The translations under genes were made by a program, and so were the position numbers. The notes under the pieces are model-generated. The model did no database searches and was not told the origin of the DNA. It saw only the letters and a program-made list of their open reading frames with translations. Shown here piece by piece: positions 23,040 to 33,351 of a stretch of 64,000 nt of DNA. Source of the DNA: Alisma plantago-aquatica (lineage: Eukaryota > Streptophyta > Magnoliopsida > Alismatales > Alismataceae); assembly GCA_963693085.1 (NCBI GenBank), contig OY856414.1, positions 261,978,001 through 262,042,000 of the forward strand, written 5' to 3'. Numbering within the stretch: position 1 is the stretch's first letter; each line of letters starts with the position of its first letter.

Positions 23040-24197
23040 TAAATAATTGAAGGCATTGAACAAGATATTAGATATATGAAAAGATTTAAGGTTACCTTTG
23101 ACAAGATGGTTCGGATTTTCCCTAGTCTCTTCTGCTGTCACTGTGAACATTCTAGCATTGCAGTGTCCCTAAGGGGGTGGAGCACCCGCTGGAGGTTTGC
23201 CAAGGATAGATGCATTGGGACACTTGGCAAGGAAATGTCCCTCCTTCTTGTAGTTGTAGCAGACCGGCTTAGTGTAGCAACAAGGTCCATCATGTCCTCA
23301 TCCACAAGTCTTGCATTTGTTGTAGTAATCCATCATCTTGCTATTTTTCTATCCTTTCTTCCCTGAACCTCCTCCTTTTCCTGATCCTTTATTATGGCTG
23401 GGGTGGAACTTCTTAAACTTCTCTTCCTCAATAGTGGTCAACCCTTAATATCCCATACTAGAAGGCTTCTGCAATCCCTGCTCCCTTTCCTGCTTAAGGG
23501 CCATGTCTAGGGCTTCGTCTATACTTCTGGGATGGGAGGCTATAACTAGGGTTTTCAGATGGGCAGCAAGGTAGTCTACATAATGTTCAGTGAGGCGATC
23601 CTCGGTCTAGATAGGGGCATAGCATTCCAGAAGCCTAAACTTCTGGGTATAATCGTCCACTGAGAGATTTCCATTCCTAAGCTCTATATACATCTTCTCT
23701 TTCCTCTTCCTCTAAGCTATGGGCATGAAACAGTCGGTGAAGAGGGTCTTGAAGGCTTCCCACCCCAAGTTGTCTACTTCCTCTCCCCAGTTCCCACCAT
23801 AGTTCTCCCACTAGATCTTCGCCCCTCCCTTAAGCAGATGGGTGGTGAATTTATCCTTCTTTTCCTCATATACTTCTAGGGTAAGGAAGGCATTTTCTAC
23901 GGAAAAGACCCAGACCTCAGCCTTGTCCATGACTTCGGGTTGGTCTTCCCCCCAAAAGCTGTCAGGGTTGAGCTTAATGAAGTCTATCACTGTCACTTTC
24001 TTTTTCCTACAGGAGCTAGGTTCAGGGGTTCCTTTTGTGGAGAGGGTTTCCATAAAGTCTAGAAGGATTTTCTTCTATTCCTCCCACCTTTCCTTGGTCG
24101 CGGCATCAGGATCCGGTACTTCGGAGGTTTTAGGCTATTTTCTCTTTTTAGAGGATGATTCCTCCTTGGCCTTTGAGTTGCAAGTTTTAGGAGGCAT
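23040..24197 (-). pseudogene. Element 4 gag with zinc knuckle, broken
   Basis: The frame can start at the ATG complementary to 24195-24197 (MPPKTCNSKAKEESS). The open part 24053-23811 includes KLNPDSFWGEDQPEVMDKAE, the start of the chromovirus capsid. Later parts read FRLLECYAPI, LTEHYVDYLAAHLKTLV and, near 23270-23200, CYNYKKEGHFLAKC, a zinc knuckle whose second Cys is replaced by Tyr. Most stops replace codons for Trp, Gln or Arg, as expected from C-to-T decay. Gag would coat the element RNA. Confidence 0.8.
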
Positions 24198-24732
24198 CCT
24201 GAAATTAATTTCAACATATAGGCATCCTAAAATTATTTTCAACATATTAGATTTCATTATCATTATTATTATCACATGATATTTCATTATTCTCCTTTAT
24301 CAATTATTAATATTCTTAATGTTATGATTTATGGAGGATATCCTAAAATCCTTATTAGTCAATCCTTAGGACTTTCTAAATAGAGAGACTCCTTCCTAAC
24401 CTTATAACATAGGTAAGAGGGAAAATTTATTTTAAAACATAGATGAGAGGGAAATTTTTCCTATAGAAGGGATGAGAGGGAAAATATATAGATGAGAAGG
24501 TTCCTAAATTAAGGTAAGCCCAAGAATAGGGGACACTTAGGGTATTGGCCAGGTAGACTTATATTGCCATAAAGGTAGCCTCGTGATTGCCAAGCTAAGT
24601 GGCTCAGAGACTTTAGTCAGACCCATGGAAGATTCTATCCTAGACACCTCCACCCTTCACATCCCTAACTCAAGGACTACCCTAGACTCAGAATAGGGTG
24701 AATGAAGTTCATGTTACTTGATGTGTGAACCT
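24198..24732 (-). other. Element 4 5' untranslated leader, no gene seen
   Basis: AT-rich leader between the primer site and the gag start on the minus strand. Repeated GATGAGAGGGAAA-like phrases occur at about 24410-24490. No further structure was recognised. Confidence 0.6.
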
Positions 24733-24746
24733 TGGCTCTGATACCA
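24733..24746 (-). other. Primer-binding site, initiator-Met tRNA (Element 4)
   Basis: Plus strand TGGCTCTGATACCA is the exact complement of TGGTATCAGAGCCA, the plant initiator-Met primer site. It sits 2 bp from the 5' LTR and fixes the minus orientation. Confidence 0.92.
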
Positions 24747-25917
24747 ACTATGACGACCCCAATTTCTATATACTTTCCATAGTGACATTCATAGATATGT
24801 GTGCACTCATATCTATAGATATGTAAAGGGAAAATATAAGAGATTAAGGTAATCAACTAAAATTAGAGATTAATCCATGATCAAAGTTCACATCATCTCA
24901 TAAATCCACACAACCATTCATTCATAAGGATAAAAATAGAGTCATTACATAGAGAGAGAAAGTATTGTTCTAAACAAAGATAACTTTATTACAGAGGATC
25001 TCGGTCATCCTCAACATCCACTAGAAAAAAAAACTAACATCTAGCAAGAATAAGATAAGAGGAATAGATTTATCTAATAAATCATCCATGCTTATTAATT
25101 TATGCCTTCAGGTACTTGAGCATGCATTTCAATTTGTTGTCAATTGTTCCTTGCACCTAAAAAATATGAGAAACAAAACATCAACAAAGTTGGTACGTGG
25201 TAAAAATTTACACTAATAAGGTTGCATAAAGGAAAATATTTGAAAAAGAAGAAAGAGAGATAAAACCATTTCTTAAATCAAATATTAGGTAAACATTCCT
25301 TTTATTGCATTCACTTTGATGTGGTTGTACTACAAATACTTGCACTTGACTTACATCTAGTGTGGGCAATATAGTATCATCATACATCTAACATGGGCCA
25401 AGGAATCATACATGCATGTTAGGCAACATACATCCACACCAAGCTATGTGCTCTAGTAGCTACAAACCATCATACTCATTTATGTTCTATTAGATTTGGC
25501 GAAGCATAACTCATAGTAGTTCAACCAAGCAATCATATCCAAATATGAGCATTCAAGATATTACATATCATAGGAAACTAGAAATATAGTCTTATACTTA
25601 TAAGACCACGTACTTGCTTGTTTATATCAGATATCCAAGGATTTGAAATAATCAAGAAATAAGTCACCCTACAAGGGAAAGCAAGGGTACAACATCACTA
25701 CTAGTCCATGTGACCAAGACTAAGATATGTTCTTAGTTATTATTCATTTTATGTTATCTAATTCGGATCAGGGATTTCCCATATTTTAATTGGGTTTTGA
25801 GATATTATCAGATATGATCCATCATAAAATAGTTTGATTAAAAGATAATATTTAATTAATCAAATAGAAGATTTTCATAATCTAGGATTTCTAGGATGGT
25901 TGGATAAAAAGGAAAGT

Positions 25918-25939
25918 AACCCTTAGGATATTAATGCTT
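25918..25939. repeat. 22 bp target duplication of the U4-like insert, left copy
   Basis: A 22 bp stretch starting AACCCTTAGGATATTAAT is repeated at 25996-26017 with one mismatch (TGCTT against TTCTT at the end). The other LTR of Element 4 has a single copy here (about 17630). Confidence 0.9.
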
Positions 25940-25995
25940 GGGGCAATGACGCAGCTAATGAGGTAATAACCGAGGCGCATCAATTGCTGGTTGAA
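25940..25995 (+). pseudogene. U4 snRNA fragment inserted in the Element 4 5' LTR (retro-insertion)
   Basis: The 56 bp insert and its edges contain GGGGCAATGACGCAGCTAAT, then AATGAGG, CCGAGGCGC, CAATTGCT and TTGAAAA in that order. These are the conserved blocks of U4 spliceosomal RNA: the U6-pairing stem, the 5' stem-loop with the kink-turn bound by the 15.5K protein (AAUGAG opposite CCGAGGCG), and the following single strand. Compared with U4 it appears to span roughly nucleotides 10-70, so both RNA ends are missing. It is absent from the partner LTR and flanked by a 22 bp duplication. At the edges, GCTT and AAAAC are shared by the target and U4, consistent with internal priming. U4 identity is from memory of the conserved RNA; no alignment was run. 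Confidence 0.85.
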
Positions 25996-26017
25996 AACCC
26001 TTAGGATATTAATTCTT
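25996..26017. repeat. 22 bp target duplication of the U4-like insert, right copy
   Basis: Right copy of the duplication, starting AACCCTTAGGATATTAAT and continuing into TTCATAAAATCAGGG, which is shared with the other LTR. Confidence 0.9.
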
Positions 26018-27095
26018 TCATAAAATCAGGGTTTGATTCAGAGTTGAGGTCCATTCGTGATCACTGGTCATCATCTAACAATATTAGATTTGATATAAAT
26101 ATGTACATTTAATTACATAGAGAGAGAGAGGACTAGATTTAGGGTTTCTCCTAATTATTTCATCATTTATCTACTTAGACTAGTGTTTAGAGTTATCTAG
26201 GAAACATGGTTTCAGTGAAGGTTAAATATATATTATATAAGGTCATATATCATTAAGGAAAACTATTAGTAATTATTAATTATAATCAAAAGGTCATTTA
26301 GGCTCTAGACAACTATTTTTGAAATTGGAAACGGATCTAGGTCCTAATCATATTTTATTTGGATAGATAATATTTTTATGATCAAAATGGTATATTGGTT
26401 TGATATTTTTTGATAATCCTAGCATTTTCTAGGATTTTTCTAAGATAATCATTATTCTATTGTTTAAGGTAAAAAGAAAAGAAAAAATTACCTTGATCAA
26501 TGGTTGGATCCAACTGGATCGACGGCTCTCATTGATCCAAGGTTTTGCAAGATAGCATGTGGATCTCTGAGTTGGAGTGGTGGCCCGTGACTTCTCTAGC
26601 TGATTTGGTGATTGTTTATTGGTCCAACTCAATCTTTGTTGGCAACCTTCCCTCCCTTGCTCTGCTTCTTCTTTCTCACTGCTAGCCGAGTAGCTCGATC
26701 AACCTCGGTGAGCTCCTGCTAGCTCCTGGGTGGTGTCCTTGTGGGGATCAAGGTTCCTTAACCTTTTTGAGGCTGCCCCACTCAGTGGAGTGGGGTTTTC
26801 TAGTTGTGGCTCCCTATGGAGCTCAGTGCCGCCGTAGGAGAGGCGAGGTCACCGACGTGAGAGGGGTTTAGCATGGAGAGGAGTTTTGGGAGCCTGCTTT
26901 CTATCTGCACATGCTCGTTGTGGGTTGGCAAAAGTTTTGGAGGGGTAGGGTTTGAGCAGGGAGTGCGTACATGGTATGACGGTGAAGGGAACAGAGGTTG
27001 AACAAGGTGGATTGGGGAAGCGGTGCTCGGGGTGTTTGTGCTTGCAATTGAGGGTGTGAAGTGAGGAAAGGGAGTATGGCGGAGCTAGTGGAGGT

Positions 27096-27104
27096 CTTAT
27101 ATAG
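27096..27104 (-). promoter_or_regulatory. TATA box of Element 4, 5' LTR (element promoter)
   Basis: Minus strand CTATATAAG, about 885 bp inside the LTR start at 27989; it is conserved in the 3' LTR at 18721-18729. Confidence 0.6.
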
Positions 27105-27989
27105 GCATGAGGGAGGCTAGGTGACGAGTCCCTAAAAGCTCTACCGCCAGAGTGAGAAGGTCAGGATGGTGGGAAGTTGGGAGGTTGCAACGTCACATGA
27201 GACTCAGTCAAAGCTGGTATGGTCAACCATGAATTCATGAGATGAAGATATCTATTCGGATGAAAGTTCGAGAAAATGAGTGAGGTGGCATCTGGATGGA
27301 GCTCAGGCTCACTCTCTCCTCCCCACCCTTTGCGGGAGGTATAAGACAGGTTCTCGACCCTTGGATCCCCATGCGATCCAAAGTGGGGTATCCTATGGTC
27401 AGAACATGCAGACCAGCTACAGAATCCGCGTGACACATTTATGTGTCACGGCCTGGTCATTTAATCCAAACTTAGGTCCTAGGATTGAGAACAAAGCTAA
27501 AATACACATAACTTCAAATGCTTATATCTCCTAATTGTGTGGTCTAATTGCAACAAAATTTTAGGGGTATCTTAATGATGCTCCCATGTAGCCATGGTAC
27601 AAATTTGGAGTCAAAATTAGATTGTTGACTATGTCAATTGACTACATGTCATAATGCTTGTATTATGGACTTTAGGTGATATTTTGGATGATCTTAAGAG
27701 AAAATGATAATCCAATTGCAATGAAATTTTAGGGGTAGTTTTATAAGGTTGTTATGAAACTATAGTATAAATTTCAAATCCAAATTCGAATATTGGATAT
27801 GTTCATTTACTAAATACACTAACACATGTATTTTATCATCATAGCATACTAGGGTTTGCATTTTTTTGCAATTTGTGACACAACTTTGTTCAATTGAGTG
27901 AGGAAAGTATATGAGGGTATTTTGATCAACAAATTTGATAAGAAAACTTTTAAGAGAGAGAAAATATTATAAAAACTCACTTTGTCACA

Positions 27990-28017
27990 AAAACTCATTT
28001 TCCTTAGGCAGTCAACA
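27990..28017 (+). repeat. Element 3 3' LTR, last 23 bp, with second AAAAC
   Basis: AAAAC (27990-27994) is the right duplication of Element 4. TCATTTTCC through GTCAACA (27995-28017) matches the end of the Element 3 5' LTR (5255-5277). Confidence 0.9.
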
Positions 28018-28847
28018 ATGGTAACCGCAAAAACCCATAACTTCCAATGTTATGAAACGTTAACCAAATGTTCCTTATTAAGTAAAACTTCTTTGTCTCA
28101 CTCTTTCTCTCTATTTAATAAATATAGAAAAATGGAAATATTTGGAGGTCTACATATCCTAAAAAAATATATGTAAAAAGTTATAATTATCATTAAGATT
28201 CACCAAACCATCAAAACATCATTCTCATTTCCAAAAATAATTTCTTTTTACCAAATTCGCACCTATCCTTAAATAAAATAATAGAATTCTTCACAAAGAC
28301 TTTATTTTCTCGTGAACACTTTACAACGTGTTTCAAATCACATCATCCATTTATCATGATATCAAATACTTTGTATTAATCATATCCCCAAAATGGTGAA
28401 TATATAAATTTTTCAAAATTTGTCAAAAATAACAATTGTAATCAAAAGTCTCTATTTAAAATTTCACATTATTTGGACAAAGGAATCCCATAATATGAAA
28501 GTTTTAGTATTTCACCAAAATAATATAAATGCTTTGAACCAATAAATTTAGTTTGACTATAGTTCTAATATATATTTTTTACCCATCAAGCAAGGTCTGA
28601 TTGATATGAAATTTTATATCTCGCTTCAATACTAGTGTAGCAACTCTTCCACTAATTTTCATTGAAAAATAAATTCGTTTAGTCCTCTAAATAAAATGTC
28701 TCCAAAAACTATTTATTTTTGGCATATAAATTTTATAATTATTCAAATGATCTCCAAAAATTTTGAAATCTTAACCATGGATCTAATAAATGATTATATG
28801 TTTCATGGAAAATTCCAAAATCATTTGGATACAATAAAATCTCAAAG

Positions 28848-28850
<3 letters not shown>

Positions 28851-28882
<32 letters not shown>
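28851..28882. repeat. TA microsatellite in Element 2 left LTR
   Basis: About 16 TA units. The right LTR has only TATATATA at the matching place (about 32508), so the run expanded after insertion. Confidence 0.9.
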
Positions 28883-28885
<3 letters not shown>

Positions 28886-29379
28886 GAAAAACAAATTTAA
28901 TCGAGTTTGTCACACCTAAGCATGAGGAACACAAATCTATAATTAATTTTCCCTTTTGGAGTTATTTAATATGTTATTTAATGTTTTGGGCTTAAAAGTA
29001 CATTCTCTCTCCTAAATAAACTAAAATATTTAGATTGACCAAATTAAATGAAAACTTACACACGCTAATCTTGGTATGTGGATTTCGAATTTGAGGTTTA
29101 TTTTCTATTTTTGAGACTTTTAGTAATTTATTTAATACTTTTGGATCTTATATTATTTTCTTTTTCAAACAGAATTAAGATAGTTATTATTATACAAATA
29201 ATGTGAAACATGGCAGCCAAGCTAGTTGACACCTAAGAAATATGTTTTTATCATTATCTTTTACTTTTGTTATTTCCACTTTATGAGCTATGGTACCATT
29301 ATGAATTTTGGCACATTATCATTGTATTAATCAAAATATTATCTTAAGTCATATTGATGTCAGCTTGTTACAATTAAAC

Positions 29380-29385
<6 letters not shown>

Positions 29386-29423
<38 letters not shown>
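29386..29423. repeat. Second TA microsatellite in Element 2 left LTR
   Basis: About 19 TA units. The corresponding place in the right LTR (about 33010-33030) reads TTATAAATATTTATTATG, without a repeat. Confidence 0.9.
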
Positions 29424-29425
<2 letters not shown>

Positions 29426-29740
29426 GAACGAAAACTCACCTTTAATAGAATTAACATCTTTAGTTTATTTATCCCACTTTAATTAAATTATAGACAATAT
29501 TAATATGAAATTACTAGTTGCTACTCCAAAGAAAATTATTCAGTTTTATTTAATCATCATGTTTAGTAAAGAAACTATGTGTAACATATTCCATGATTTT
29601 ATTTACAATGTTGGCACATAATTAAGTCATTATGTAAATGTGTTCTAATATTTAACCTTGTATGGTCAAATATAAGGAACTAGCCTCCCCAACTTTGCAA
29701 TCATGGGATGGGGTAGGATTCTAAGTTCTATTTCGTTACA

Positions 29741-30152
29741 ACACTCCACCCCTTTAGACGATTTCATCCTCAAAATCTAATCACCCTAACAAAATCAATC
29801 ACCTATACTACACCCCTTTAAAATGTAAATAATAAGTTGAATTATGAAACTCTTAAAGGTAATAGGGTTATATATTCATCTTTAAATATTGTAAATTTTC
29901 CATAGGTTATCCATCCAGCTAAAAGGCCACATTCTCCTAGGGTTGAATTTTAGATCCTTGTTATTCTAACCTTACAACCCTAAGGTTCTCATGAACATGA
30001 AAAAATCCATCAATTACAAAGGGTAGGTTTCTAACTAAACCTTATATCACAAAACATATCTTCTTAGTCGTCACTTCATGCATATACTAGGGTCTAGGGT
30101 AACCATCCCGTGAGAGACAAGTTTGAAATAGTTAGATAATCGACATTCACTA
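29741..30152 (-). other. Element 2 interior, non-coding; polypurine tract at the left edge
   Basis: Only this short sequence separates the two LTRs. The minus strand at 29741-29755 reads a purine-rich GGGGTGGAGTGT next to the LTR start, the polypurine tract. Next to it ATTTTGAGGATGAAATC (minus) resembles the last codons of Tekay/Del pol. The rest shows no gag or pol, so the coding body is deleted or was never present. Confidence 0.7.
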
Positions 30153-30164
30153 GCTCAGATACCA
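30153..30164 (-). other. Primer-binding site, initiator-Met-like (Element 2)
   Basis: GCTCAGATACCA is the complement of TGGTATCTGAGC, one base from the initiator-Met primer site, and touches the TGTTTTAAGG start of the right LTR. Confidence 0.75.
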
Positions 30165-33100
30165 TGTTTTAAGGAGTGTGATGCCAAAGAGGATCCACTC
30201 CCTACTAAAATAAGGCATCATCCCATATAACCAAATACCAACGTAAATTTTTAACAAAGGGATGATAACCAATTCATTCAACATGTATGTATCATAACAC
30301 CAAAAGTAGCAGTGAAATATGTATAGTATCTAACCATTACAAAGTTGGTTATCATCACTAGCCTTCACCACACAGGGTGAGATAAAATAAAAACTAAATA
30401 ATCATAGGACTATATGAGGATCACATAACCACTTCAAGAAAGTCTCTCACAAGGTTTCAATTAAACTTGATGAGGTCCTGGTTCAACCTGGTGGTCTCCT
30501 CCTTGACCTATACCTGGGGTTGAAAGTGTACCCCAGCAAAAGGGAGAAAAGTAGATAAGTTAGCAAAATGTTGGTATGTGCATACTAAATATGGATTTTT
30601 GAGTAATATTTAGAAATAAAGAATTTCAAATAAAATATACCCATAGAAAAGTAATAAATACCCAAGTGGGCATCAAGAGAGATGAATTTCAAACATATGA
30701 GAACAAAAGAGATACTTGCCATTAATGAAACAATAAGGTTGTGCCACATAAGCACATATCATGAAATTAGGGCACATAACCCATCATAAATATCATGAAC
30801 CTACATGCATGTGAGATAAGCATAGCACTAGAACAATATAAAGACAATGATGGCCATGCCTCATAAACTTGAACCTGATAGAGAATGACATACTTCTAGA
30901 CTCCCAATATATATAAAGTGTGTTCCAAGCCTCATAAACTTGAAACCCAGGTATGAGGAACATAATCTCCATCTCTAGAATATAATAAGGGAACATAACC
31001 AAAAAACCATAGCAATTACACTACTCTAGGGATACTAAATCACATAACATGCTTAATGTGAGGCAAGTAAAAAGTATGGTCAGATTAAACATGATTTGTT
31101 TCCACATAGATGACAATATAAGCAACCACCAAAAAAACTAGGCAAAAAGAGCACGTATCACCAAGTAAAGTTCCACCATGAAACAATATATAGGATAGAG
31201 TCCAAAAGAATGTACATTACAATAAATTGATCAAAAGATCAGAAATAAATAAGGTATTTCACAAGAAATATGTTCTCAAAAGATAAAGGAATATTGTGTA
31301 GGTTGATTGTCCATAGTATCAAGAGAAAGATCAAGAAAATAGGTCATTGCTCAATGTAGAAGGATAGGAGATGCAAAACATACCTTGACTAGGTTGTTAA
31401 GTCAAAGATCAAGAGAATAAGGAAGAGGAAGATGACATCTTGTTGCAACAATGTGTTTCTATCACAATCATGGGACAAAATCACAAGACAGGGGTGGAGG
31501 AAGCAATACAAGTTGTCCATTGTGTGCATGGACATAGACAATATGGTGTATTTATATAAGTAGAGGAGAGAAGTTGTTGTCCAACTTCCTTAATAATTTA
31601 ATTTCACATTGTGTTAAAAAAATCAGATTTACTTGATTTGACCATTCAAACAACTTTTTTGTCAAGGCATATGTTCCTAAATGTAATTAATCCTTTACAT
31701 AAAAATGTATATTTTTTTAAACAAAACTTCTCCATCACAATAAAAAAGTCATATATCCCCTAACATAATCCTTGGTGTAATTCATATATCAATATTCCAT
31801 ACCATCTTTGTACATTATGTCTACCACCAACCTACTACTAAATTAAATTGACGCATTTAAAATAACATTATACACCTCAATACTTTCTTTTTTGAAATAT
31901 GGTAACCCTGAAAACCCATAACTTCCAACATCATGAAGTGTTAACCAAATGTTCCATATTATGTAAATCTTATTTTCCTCACTCTTTATAAATTTAATAA
32001 AGAGAGAAAATTTGAAAGATTTGGAGGTCTACGTAATTATCCTAACAAAATATATATAAAAAGTCATAATTGTCATTAAGATTCACCAAACCATCAAAAC
32101 ATCATTCTGATTTCCAAAATAAATTCTTGTCTACCAAATTTTCACTTATCCTTAAATAAAATAAGATAATGCTTCACTAAGACTATTTTCTTATCCTTAA
32201 ATTTGGTTCGACTATAGTTCTTGTATAATATTTTCTAACCATCAAACAAGCTCTAATTGACCTGAAATTTTATATCATGCTTCAATACAAGTGTATAAAC
32301 TCTTCCACTAATTTTCATAGAAAAATAAATTCATTTAGCCATCTAACTAAAATATCTTCAAAAACTAATTATTTTTGGCACATATAACTTTTATAATTAT
32401 TCAAATGCTCTCTAAAAATTCTGAAATCTTAACCATAGATCTAATAAATGATTATAAACTTCATGGAAAATTTTGGGAACATTTGGATGCACTAAAATCT
32501 CAAAGTCATATATATAAAATTACAAAAAATTGAAAATCGAGTTTATCACACCTAAACATGAGGAACGAAATTCTATAATTAATTTTCCCTTTTGGAGTTA
32601 TTTTACATGTTATTAAATATTTTGGCCTTAAAAGTACATTCTCTCTCCTATATAAAATAAAAATTTAATATTGACCAAATTAGATGCAAATTTACACATA
32701 GACTACTCTTGGTATGTGGATTTCGAATTTGAGTTTATTTTCTCTTTTTGAGACTTTTGGTAATTTATTTAATACTTTTGGATCATATCCTATTTTCTTT
32801 TTCAAATAGAATTAAGATAGTTGTTATTATACAAATGATGTGAAATTTGGTAACCAAGCTAATTGACACCTAAGAAATATGTTTTTACTATTATATTTTA
32901 CTTTTTGATTTCCTTTTATGAGTTATGGAACCATTATGAATTTTGACACATTATCCTAGTATTTATCAAAACATTATATTAAGTCCTATTGATGTCACCT
33001 TGTTACAAATTGAGTTATAAATATTTATTATGAACAAAAATTCACCTTTTACACAATTAACATATTTAGTTTATGTATCCCACTTTAATTAAATTATAAG

Positions 33101-33346
33101 ACAACATTAATATGAAATTACCAGTTGCTACTCCAAAGAAAATTATTCAATTTTATTCAATCATCATTTTCAGTAAAGAAAATATGTGTAACATATTTCA
33201 TGATTATATTTATAATGTTGGCACATAATTAAATCATTATGTAAATGTGTTCTAATATTTAACCTTGTTTGGTCAAATATAAGGAACTAGCATCACCAGC
33301 TTTTCAATCATGGGATGGGTAGGATTCTTAGTGCTGGTTCGTTACA
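30165..33346 (-). repeat. Element 2 right LTR (its 5' LTR)
   Basis: A 3,182 bp uninterrupted copy, starting TGTTTTAAGGAGTG and ending GGTTCGTTACA. It gives the empty-site reference for Element 3 (ATGGTAACC at about 31900). TATA-like TATATATAAAG at 30907-30917. The minus ORF 30793-31002 parallels one in the left copy and is LTR sequence. Confidence 0.88.
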
Positions 33347-33351
33347 ATTTA
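33347..33351. repeat. Target-site duplication ATTTA, right copy (Element 2)
   Basis: Matches 1851-1855, after the CGTTACA end of Element 2. Confidence 0.85.

Larger units (their letters stand above)
16546..27989 (-). mobile_element. Element 4: chromodomain Gypsy retrotransposon (Tekay/Del-like)
   Basis: An 11.4 kb minus-strand element with LTRs of 3,069 bp (16546-19614) and 3,241 bp (24749-27989), a complement of the initiator-Met primer site (24733-24746), gag, protease, RT, RNase H, integrase, a chromodomain at the integrase C-terminus and a polypurine tract (19615-19629). The chromodomain plus long LTRs place it with the chromoviruses; Tekay/Del is the best fit by LTR size. It has fewer breaks than the other elements and keeps complete integrase and RT active-site residues, yet stops in gag and pol mean it is not autonomous. 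Confidence 0.92.
24749..27989 (-). repeat. Element 4 5' LTR (right)
   Basis: Pairs with 16546-19614. Its inner end reads TATGACG where the partner has TGTGACG, one change in the terminal dinucleotide. It ends TTTGTCACA at 27989, making a TGTGAC/GTCACA terminal inverted repeat with the outer end of the other LTR. It carries about 90 bp near 25780-25890 missing in the partner, and the U4-like insert. Confidence 0.9.
3583..28017 (+). mobile_element. Element 3: Athila-lineage Gypsy retrotransposon
   Basis: The element starts TGATGTGT and ends GTCAACA, with TSD ATGGT. Order: 5' LTR (3583-5277), Asp-tRNA-like primer site, gag, protease, RT, RNase H, integrase, palindrome-rich spacer, ATHILA-type 3' ORF, polypurine tract and 3' LTR (14887-16545 plus 27990-28017). 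Pol order with integrase last and the primer site place it in the Athila branch of Ty3/Gypsy. All reading frames carry stops and shifts, and several catalytic residues are replaced, so it is dead. Element 4 is inserted in its 3' LTR, and a SINE in its 3' ORF. Confidence 0.9.
28018..29740 (-). repeat. Element 2 left LTR, part 2
   Basis: Starts with the second ATGGT (28018-28022) and then runs parallel to about 31900-33346 of the right LTR, ending TTTCGTTACA. It differs from that copy by two long TA microsatellites (28851-28882 and 29386-29423). Small ORFs at 27982-28176 and 28696-28887 are not supported as genes. Confidence 0.85.
1856..33346 (-). mobile_element. Element 2: LTR-rich Gypsy shell (large LTRs, 424 bp interior)
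   Basis: Two long LTRs flank a 424 bp interior without coding capacity. The left LTR is 1856-3582 plus 28018-29740 once Element 3 is removed; the right is 30165-33346. Ends are TGTACGG...CGTTACA on the left copy. Orientation is minus: a complement of the initiator-Met primer site (GCTCAGATACCA, 30153-30164) abuts the right LTR, and a pyrimidine run complementary to a polypurine tract (29741-29755) abuts the left one. The phrase just inside the left LTR resembles the 3' end of Tekay/Del pol, so I infer an internally deleted or LARD-like chromovirus derivative. Insertion split pol of Element 1 with duplication ATTTA. Confidence 0.8.
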
